Source: Deltaproteobacteria bacterium (lineage in GTDB: Bacteria; Desulfobacterota; BSN033; UBA1163). Taken from it: a stretch of 47,149 nucleotides of DNA. The translations under genes and the position numbers were made by a program. Shown piece after piece: positions 41,388 to 47,149 of this stretch. The notes below the pieces were generated by a model. It saw nothing but the letters and a program-made list of their open reading frames with translations. It was not told the origin of the DNA and did no database searches. The DNA lies in the NCBI GenBank assembly GCA_020059605.1, contig JAGVBT010000132.1:1-47149 (forward strand). The letters run 5' to 3'. The first letter of the stretch is position 1. Each line of letters begins with the position of its first letter.

Positions 41388-44300
41388 GATCTCCCGGCCT
41401 CGTCAACGCTTTCAAGCATGGCGACGGGAAAGCCGGCGAACAGCTTCCCCAAGGGTAACCGGCCTTCCCCGTTTTTCCCGACCGTTTCAACGATCTCGCC
41501 CGTGAAAAGGTTGTGAAAACGGCTTTTGCCGACTTCTTTCGGAATCATCACCTGCGACTCCTTCCAGACCTCTTCGCCGAGGGGCATCTCCTCGGGGGTC
41601 CGGACGAGACGAGATAAAAATCTCGGGACGATAACCAGCACCGCCTTCTCGCCTCTCTGTCTGGTGAAGGCGCAGACATGATCCTTTAAATCTCCCCCGC
41701 TTGTCAGGGGGAGATACGATCCTTCCCTGAATAATCGGGGATGTTCCCTTCGGTAATGGAGTCCCCTATAGATGACATAAAGCTTGGGTGTTCCCTCCCT
41801 CCATTCCCGGAGGAGTTCCCTCACTGTTCCCGTCAACTCCTTCCCGGGCATTTCCACTCTTTTTTTAAGCTCCGCAAGCTTTTCTCTTCGACAACCGAAG
41901 TCCACCGGTCTCCGGTTGTCGGGATCCACAAGACTGAAATCCCAGAGTTCCGTCCCCTGGTAAAAGTCAGGAATCCCCGGACAGGTGATCTTTAAGAGGG
42001 TCTGGGAGAGGGAATTAAGCATTCCCAGATAGGAGACCCTTTCCCGGAGGGCTTCAATCTCTTTTAGAAAGGGGGAGTGTTGGCCAGTGGAAAGGATGGC
42101 CTCGATAAATTTAAGCAGGTTTTCCTCGTAGGGAAGATTGGGACTGATCCAACTTGTATTGATCTTGGCCTCTCGAACCGCCTTCAGCATATAATCGCTG
42201 ATTCTCGTTTTAAAATGCTCAAAACCGGCTCCGTCCATCGGATGAAGGGGCCAGGCGCCGATCAGGGTTTGATAGAGAAGGTACTCCTCGTTCCGGTCAG
42301 GAACCCGTTGTCCCTCCAGGACCGATTTCATCCTCTTGTTCATCCGACTCCATTGTTGGACCGACTCTCTCCACTCGTCGGCCATTTCCGAGAGGACATT
42401 GAGCCTCACCCTTACATCCTCACCCCGTTTCGTGTCGTGTGTGGAGGTGGTAATCATGGCATCCGGCCAGTATTTTGTCCTCTCGATATTCATCCCGTGG
42501 AAGGCGTCAAGCGAGGTGCCGAACCTCTCCGGGTTTCCGCCCACCTCATTGAGTGAAACGAATCGATTGTAGACGTAGAAAACCGTATCCTCAACCCCCT
42601 TGGCCATCACGGGACCGGTGATCTGTTGAAAGCGCATCACAAAATCGAGCCACTCCCTCCGGTCGGCCTCTCCAAAGCGTTTGGGATACTCGAGCAACAA
42701 AACCTGCTTCAAGAAGTCGAATACGGTGGCGCTCAGGGCCGGGTTCCGCCTTTTGGCCCTTGAAACGGCATGTTCGATATACCTCTGATCTCTTTCGTTG
42801 ACCCCTGACAGTGTAACATACGTTCGATAAACGGGAAAATTGGCGATGACCTCAATGATGGCTGCGGTCAGGTTGTTCAGGGTGAAATCCCGGGTATGGC
42901 GGTCCTTCTCCGAGATCCGGTTCAGATAATGTCCCAGCATGTTGATCTCGCTTGGCATGGAGGCCTGCATGATCAATTTCTTCTTCTCATAAACAAGCTC
43001 CGGGTAATCCACCTTCGACCGGAGGACCTTCCGGTAGATCTCATCGAAGGCTTTCTCCTTCGCCATATTGATAAAAATGCCATGGACGGCATTCAAAAAG
43101 ACATAACCCGTGGTGCTGAAGATGGGCCACCCCTCCGGCATCCGCTCGCTTTTGGTCAGGATTTTTTCTCCGACGACATAAAAAGGCATCCGGAGGTGGG
43201 GGGAAGGATTTTGTGATATCGCCTCGTCGTATAAACGGCCGAACTCTTCCATCACGGAAACATCCTCCACGCTCTCCATCTCCCGGAGGCAGAACTGGGT
43301 GAAACATTCCCTCTGCAACCGGTGAAAATATTCGGCGGGGTCGTAAAGCCCATCCGGGTGATCCACCCTCAACCCCGTTACCTTTTTTTCCCTGATCAGC
43401 CTGAAAATGAGCCGATGGGTCTCTTCGAAGACGCGCAGGTCCTCCATCCGGATGGATCCAAGTTCGTTGATATCGAAAAAACGCCTGTAGTTGATCTCCT
43501 CCGTAGCCACCTGCCAGTGGGAGAGGCGATAGGCTTGATCATTGAGGAGGCCGTCGAGCAGGTCGAAACTTCTCGGGTCCTCCGGATCGCCGTTGAAACG
43601 GTTGACATTCTCCTCGATGAAGGATCGAACCTCCTCGCTCTCGCCGTGGAGGTCCCTCAACCGCTTCTTGATAATCTCCTTCTCCCTTCGCCTCTCCATG
43701 ATCTTCTCCGGGTCTCTTTCGGTGTGGGGGGGAAGGTGGCTCAAAGCGGTGAGGATGCTGAGAAGCTCCTGGAGATGGGCGTTTTCGTTCCCCATCTTCT
43801 CTCTGAAGGTATCAAGACGATGCTCCAGGATCTTCCGGGAGGAGATCGGGGCCACCGGAAATTTCCGGCCATGGTAACGAATGAAGAAGGCCCCGTCCTC
43901 AAAGGCCAGTCTCAACTCCTGGTTTTCAAGGACGCGGCCATACTGGCCTCCCAGGACAGGGAGGAGAACTTTGTTTTCGAGTTCGTCCTTCACCGGTTTC
44001 CAAGCGATATCGAAAAAATCGGCGTAAATGGAGCTGGGACCGTTTTCCAGGACATCCATCCACCACCCATTTTCATCATCTGCGATGCACATGTGATTGG
44101 GCACGATATCGAGAATCTGTCCCACTCCATATCGTTCCAGTTCCCGGGTGAACGCTTCATACTCCTCGCCGGTTCCAACCTCCGGATTGAGTTGATGGTG
44201 GTTCAGAATGTCGTACCCGTGGAAGCTTCCTTTTTTAGCCTTCAAATAGGGCGAGGTATAAACATCCGAAATTCCCAGCTCATGAAGATAGGGGAGGATC

Positions 44301-44428
44301 GCCTTCGCATCTGAGAACTTAAATTGATGGTTCAGCTGGAGGCGGTAGGTGGAGACGGGTATTCTTCGTTCCTCGGACAGATTCCGGGAAACGCGGTCGA
44401 AAATTTCTTTGATTCTCTCAGGATCCAT
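41384..44428 (-). CDS. treY: Maltooligosyl trehalose synthase
   Basis: This 1014-residue GH13 enzyme turns the reducing-end glucose of a maltooligosaccharide into a trehalose linkage. Family blocks are STYRLQLNHQFKFSDA, the barrel motif VTGLRVDHPDGLYDPAEYF with the nucleophile, VVGEKILTKSERMPEGWP with the acid/base, STTGYVFLNAVHGIF, and ITTSTHDTKRGEDVRVRL near 680. The length is somewhat above many TreY proteins (about 700-950). It is followed by glgE with a 4-bp overlap and preceded by treZ 31 bases upstream. The ribosome site is weak, so re-initiation from treZ may matter. Together TreY and TreZ release free trehalose from glucan. Confidence 0.97.
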   Translation of the reverse strand: MDPERIKEIFDRVSRNLSEERRIPVSTYRLQLNHQFKFSDAKAILPYLHELGISDVYTSPYLKAKKGSFHGYDILNHHQLNPEVGTGEEYEAFTRELERYGVGQILDIVPNHMCIADDENGWWMDVLENGPSSIYADFFDIAWKPVKDELENKVLLPVLGGQYGRVLENQELRLAFEDGAFFIRYHGRKFPVAPISSRKILEHRLDTFREKMGNENAHLQELLSILTALSHLPPHTERDPEKIMERRREKEIIKKRLRDLHGESEEVRSFIEENVNRFNGDPEDPRSFDLLDGLLNDQAYRLSHWQVATEEINYRRFFDINELGSIRMEDLRVFEETHRLIFRLIREKKVTGLRVDHPDGLYDPAEYFHRLQRECFTQFCLREMESVEDVSVMEEFGRLYDEAISQNPSPHLRMPFYVVGEKILTKSERMPEGWPIFSTTGYVFLNAVHGIFINMAKEKAFDEIYRKVLRSKVDYPELVYEKKKLIMQASMPSEINMLGHYLNRISEKDRHTRDFTLNNLTAAIIEVIANFPVYRTYVTLSGVNERDQRYIEHAVSRAKRRNPALSATVFDFLKQVLLLEYPKRFGEADRREWLDFVMRFQQITGPVMAKGVEDTVFYVYNRFVSLNEVGGNPERFGTSLDAFHGMNIERTKYWPDAMITTSTHDTKRGEDVRVRLNVLSEMADEWRESVQQWSRMNKRMKSVLEGQRVPDRNEEYLLYQTLIGAWPLHPMDGAGFEHFKTRISDYMLKAVREAKINTSWISPNLPYEENLLKFIEAILSTGQHSPFLKEIEALRERVSYLGMLNSLSQTLLKITCPGIPDFYQGTELWDFSLVDPDNRRPVDFGCRREKLAELKKRVEMPGKELTGTVRELLREWREGTPKLYVIYRGLHYRREHPRLFREGSYLPLTSGGDLKDHVCAFTRQRGEKAVLVIVPRFLSRLVRTPEEMPLGEEVWKESQVMIPKEVGKSRFHNLFTGEIVETVGKNGEGRLPLGKLFAGFPVAMLESVDEAGRS

Positions 44429-44459
44429 AGATTTGAATGAGAATGACTCCTCTTCTCGA

Positions 44460-46346
44460 TCAAGGGATCGGCGATGAAAAGGGGCTTAACCGCCTGTAGA
44501 GGACGACATTATAGGCATCGAGGACAAAGGAGATCTTCGAACCGGAGGATGGAATCGATTCCTTTGCCAGACCTCCCATACCCCCCCACTCTTGAGCGGA
44601 GGAGTCCAGGATCTTCTGCCAGTTCCCTTCTTTGATGACCCGGTTGATCTCCGCAGGCATCTCATCAAAATTGAAGAGACAGAAGACCTCATCCTCCCCG
44701 TATTGACGGCCGAGAAAGAGGATTCGCTTCCCTTCCACCCGGTCAATCTCCATCCCCTCCCTGGTCGGATGGGAGAGAGAAGGCACCTCTTTTCTCAATT
44801 TGATGAGCATCCCGTAGAATTCAAAGAGACATCGTTTATTTCCCCGGGTACGGAGATGATGGTCCACCTTTGAACGTAAAAACGTCGCGATGTCCTGGGG
44901 ATCGGGTATCTCTCCTTCCCATCCAAAGGCTGAAAATTCTTCTCTTCTTCCCCTCCGGACCGCCTCGATTAATTCCGGATCCGAATGGCTGACAAAATAC
45001 TGGAAAGGCGCCTCTTCACCATATTCTTCTCCCATGAACAGGAGGGGAAGATAGGGCGACAGGAAAACAACCCCGGCAGCCAGTTTTTGAGCTTCGAAAG
45101 AGATCAGGGTGCCGAGCCGGTCTCCTTTGGCCCTGTTTCCAACCTGGTCATGGTTCTGAGAGAAGACGACGAATTTCTTGGGAGGAAGATGTTTTGAAGA
45201 GTTTCCGTGCTGCCTCCTCCGAAAAGAAGAATATTGGCCGTTGTAGACAAAGCCCTCCCGGAGGGCTTGGGCCATCTGGTCAACATTCCCAAAGTCTTCG
45301 TAGTATCCCGCCTTCTCTTTCGTTAAAAGGGTGTGCAGGCAGTGGTGAAAATCGTCATCCCACTGGGCATCAAGGCCATGCCCGCCCTTCGCGGGAGGAT
45401 CGACGATCCGGGTATCGTTGAGATCGCTCTCGGCAATCACCGCGATCTGACGCTCCAATCTCTTTGCCTGATGATGGACGACTTCCCTCAGGTCATGCAG
45501 GATATGCCGGGCGCTGAAATCGAAGATCCCATGGATGGCATCCACCCGGAGACCGTCGATATGATATTCGGTCACCCAATACAGGGCATTGTTGATGATG
45601 AACTTTCGGACATCATCGCTTTCCGGGCCATCGAAATTGACGGCCGGGCCCCAGGGGGTCTTATAACGGTCCGTGAAATAGGGTCCGAAGTCGTTCAGGT
45701 AATTCCCCTCCGGGCCCAGATGATTATAAACGACGTCGAGAATGACGGCCAGACCTATCTTGTGGCATGCGTTGACGAGACTTTTCAGCCCATGGGGACC
45801 GCCGTAACTGTTTTGCGGGGCGTAGAGATAAGTCCCGTCATAACCCCAGTTTCTCTCCCCGGGAAACTGGGCAACCGGCATGAGCTCGAGGGCCGTCACC
45901 CCTAGCTCGAATTTTAGGTAGTTTAAAAGGGGAAGGACCGCCTGGAAGGTTCCTTCCCGGGTGAAGGCGCCGGTGTGGATCTCGTAGAAGATCATCTCCT
46001 CGGGCCGGATCCCTTTCCAGCCCTGATCTTCCCACTGGAAGGATTCCGCATCGACGACCTCGGATGGCCCGTGGACCCCTTCGGGCTGAAATCGCGAAAC
46101 CGGATCGGGTCTGATCCGATTTTCGTCGAGGACATAAGAATACCTGGTCCCAGTCCCCCGATGAACCAAAAAGGCGGTGAAATAACCATTCGGTTCCGCA
46201 ATCATCGGGATGTCATCCGGTTCTCCGGTTACTCTCAATGAGACCGAGCGCGCCTTCGGCGCCCAAACTCTGAACCGGATCCCCTGGTAAGTCATATTGG
46301 CCCCTAACTCAAGAGACCAACGGTCTTTTTCTCTTCTCTTTTTCAC
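44460..46346 (-). CDS. treZ: Maltooligosyl trehalose trehalohydrolase
   Basis: The 628-residue GH13 enzyme cleaves trehalose from the product of TreY. An N-terminal CBM48-like domain (GIRFRVWAPKARSVSLRV) leads into the barrel. The nucleophile is in [16 protein letters not shown], the acid/base in VIAESDLNDTRIV, and the TreZ block is LDAQWDDDFHHCLHTLLT. FSQNHDQVGNRAKGDRLG carries the third acidic residue. The start is a GTG overlapping the response-regulator stop (GTGA). A later ATG at 46295 would cut into the conserved domain edge, so the GTG is preferred. Confidence 0.97.
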   Translation of the reverse strand: MKKRREKDRWSLELGANMTYQGIRFRVWAPKARSVSLRVTGEPDDIPMIAEPNGYFTAFLVHRGTGTRYSYVLDENRIRPDPVSRFQPEGVHGPSEVVDAESFQWEDQGWKGIRPEEMIFYEIHTGAFTREGTFQAVLPLLNYLKFELGVTALELMPVAQFPGERNWGYDGTYLYAPQNSYGGPHGLKSLVNACHKIGLAVILDVVYNHLGPEGNYLNDFGPYFTDRYKTPWGPAVNFDGPESDDVRKFIINNALYWVTEYHIDGLRVDAIHGIFDFSARHILHDLREVVHHQAKRLERQIAVIAESDLNDTRIVDPPAKGGHGLDAQWDDDFHHCLHTLLTKEKAGYYEDFGNVDQMAQALREGFVYNGQYSSFRRRQHGNSSKHLPPKKFVVFSQNHDQVGNRAKGDRLGTLISFEAQKLAAGVVFLSPYLPLLFMGEEYGEEAPFQYFVSHSDPELIEAVRRGRREEFSAFGWEGEIPDPQDIATFLRSKVDHHLRTRGNKRCLFEFYGMLIKLRKEVPSLSHPTREGMEIDRVEGKRILFLGRQYGEDEVFCLFNFDEMPAEINRVIKEGNWQKILDSSAQEWGGMGGLAKESIPSSGSKISFVLDAYNVVLYRRLSPFSSPIP

Positions 46347-46771
46347 CTTCCATCCTTTTTTGCCGCGTCCTTTTTCGAATGGGAACCTCCCTTTTGAATG
46401 CCGACCTGCCTTTGACGGATCAGTCTTTTTACCGTTTCCTTCAACTCGGTTAAGTCTGAGGATTTAACGAGGTAGGCATCCGCAGTCCAGCTCAAAAAAT
46501 CCTGCCGGTAGTTGGGAGACGAGGAATAGAGAATGATGGGAATTCCCTTATGTTTGCTGACAATTCGACCCAATGCCTCCATCCCGTCCATGACGGGCAT
46601 AAAAATATCCAATAGAATAAGATCGGGCCGGGTCTTTTTGATGAACTGGATCGCCTCTTTCCCGTTTCTGGCAAGGAGAGGATCATACCCCTCCTCTCTC
46701 AACTCCTCCGAATAAAGAAACCCCTGACTCTCATCATCCTCCACGATGAGGACCTTCGCTTTCGGCTCCAT
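46343..46771 (-). CDS. Single-domain response regulator
   Basis: The 142-residue protein is a CheY-like receiver with acidic pocket D12/D13, phosphoacceptor D55 (LILLDIFMPVMDG), a serine at the switch position (LYSSS) and K103 (LVKSSD). A short lysine-rich tail replaces any DNA-binding output domain. It is the first gene of the trehalose/glucan operon and overlaps treZ by four bases, so it is made together with the enzymes. Its role may be protein-protein control of the pathway or part of a phosphorelay; no histidine kinase is adjacent. GGGGGTGA precedes the ATG. Confidence 0.93.
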   Translation of the reverse strand: MEPKAKVLIVEDDESQGFLYSEELREEGYDPLLARNGKEAIQFIKKTRPDLILLDIFMPVMDGMEALGRIVSKHKGIPIILYSSSPNYRQDFLSWTADAYLVKSSDLTELKETVKRLIRQRQVGIQKGGSHSKKDAAKKDGR

Positions 46772-46791
46772 TCAAATCACCCCCTGATGTC

Positions 46792-46820
46792 ATCCTATCT
46801 TATCAAAAAAAGAGGGCCAA
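46792..46820 (-). promoter_or_regulatory. Candidate promoter of the trehalose/glucan operon
   Basis: On the minus strand TTGGCC (46815-46820) and TAGGAT (46792-46797) are 17 bases apart, each with four of six consensus matches. The predicted start near 46785 lies about 14 bases before the response-regulator ATG. It is the best match found upstream, but it is not strong. Confidence 0.35.
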
Positions 46821-46840
46821 AGCTATTCTATCTTAATCCC

Positions 46841-46865
46841 GTTAGAAGTCAGTAGGTCTTCTAAC
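46841..46865. repeat. Hairpin related to the glgM palindromes
   Basis: GTTAGAAG (46841-46848) and CTTCTAAC (46858-46865) form a perfect 8-bp stem with a 9-base loop. With the preceding CCC it reads CCCGTTAG, the end sequence of the glgM-associated elements. It may be a decayed copy. Confidence 0.45.
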
Positions 46866-46946
46866 AAGGTGGACGAGCAAAACTTAAAGCCTCCCCCATG
46901 ATATGAAGTCGCCCGACAGATAGACCTTACAGTTGTAGAACCGGCC

Positions 46947-47114
46947 ATGGGTAAATCGCTCTTCAAGGCTTCGAATGGCGGTAAATCGGATGTCTTAAAG
47001 GAATCGCTGGACTTAACCCAAGGTGAATTCCAGTATGGGTTCGATACGTTTGTGCCCTTACGCCTGAAGGTTCGCCTCGAACCCTTTCCGAACGATTCAC
47101 CCATGTCCGTTTAA
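46947..47114 (+). other. Possible ORF fragment at the window end
   Basis: A 55-codon frame starts MGKSLFKASNGGKSDVL and ends FPNDSPMSV before TAA. The same frame stays open upstream to a TGA at 46899-46901, and the translation on both sides looks protein-like, so this may be a decayed gene. A competing frame on the minus strand (46823-47104) overlaps it and neither has a ribosome site. I recognise no family. Apart from the operon promoter and the hairpin, nothing else was seen from 46772 to the end. Confidence 0.2.
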
Positions 47115-47149
47115 CTCATTTTTTTGCAATGTTAAGGTAAACGTGACAT

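Overview
The window looks like a chromosomal segment of an uncultured anaerobic bacterium, most like the Desulfobacterota (Deltaproteobacteria). This is inferred from an aldehyde:ferredoxin oxidoreductase with a MoaD-like partner, a three-domain NifU with NifS but no nitrogenase genes, soluble multi-PAS signalling, and many short palindromic intergenic repeats. No rRNA, tRNA, CRISPR array, phage or intact insertion sequence was seen.

Layout. (1) 0.24-7.0 kb, minus strand: addB-addA, the helicase-nuclease for double-strand-break repair, with a possible tiny ORF after addA. (2) 7.2-17.05 kb, minus strand: a catabolic-looking block made of an FAD amine/amino-acid oxidoreductase, an ornithine-cyclodeaminase/ketimine-reductase family enzyme, aldehyde:ferredoxin oxidoreductase, a MoaD-like protein, a four-PAS sensor histidine kinase, an M24 aminopeptidase and an acyl-CoA synthetase. 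(3) 17.2-21.2 kb, plus strand: a thiamine-precursor salvage operon under a TPP riboswitch with its own promoter and terminator (thiM, thiW, a fused two-domain ECF ATPase and ecfT). (4) 21.3-24.5 kb, plus strand: carB from a near-consensus promoter. (5) 24.5-29.9 kb: an SDR epimerase, a small zinc-ribbon-like protein, the nifU-nifS operon, an AT-rich non-coding stretch, two small membrane proteins and a lipoprotein. (6) 30.1-46.8 kb: an alpha-glucan/trehalose locus. A GlgM-type GT4 glycosyltransferase lies on the plus strand, converging on a tightly packed minus-strand operon: response regulator, treZ, treY, glgE, treS-maltokinase fusion, glgB and a GH57/DUF3536 protein.

How it works together. 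Region 6 encodes both entries to the GlgE pathway: GlgM making maltose-1-phosphate from ADP-glucose, and TreS-maltokinase making it from trehalose. GlgE then polymerises it and GlgB branches the polymer. TreY and TreZ run the other way, from glucan to trehalose. The operon therefore describes a closed trehalose/alpha-glucan cycle, apparently headed by a single-domain response regulator. Region 3 is a self-contained uptake and phosphorylation module for hydroxyethylthiazole.

The most unusual feature is a palindromic repeat that occurs upstream of glgM and, in a longer form, in frame inside glgM. There it adds about 36 residues between conserved blocks of the N-terminal Rossmann domain, resembling the coding palindromic elements known from Rickettsia. 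Several other families of inverted-repeat elements sit between genes.
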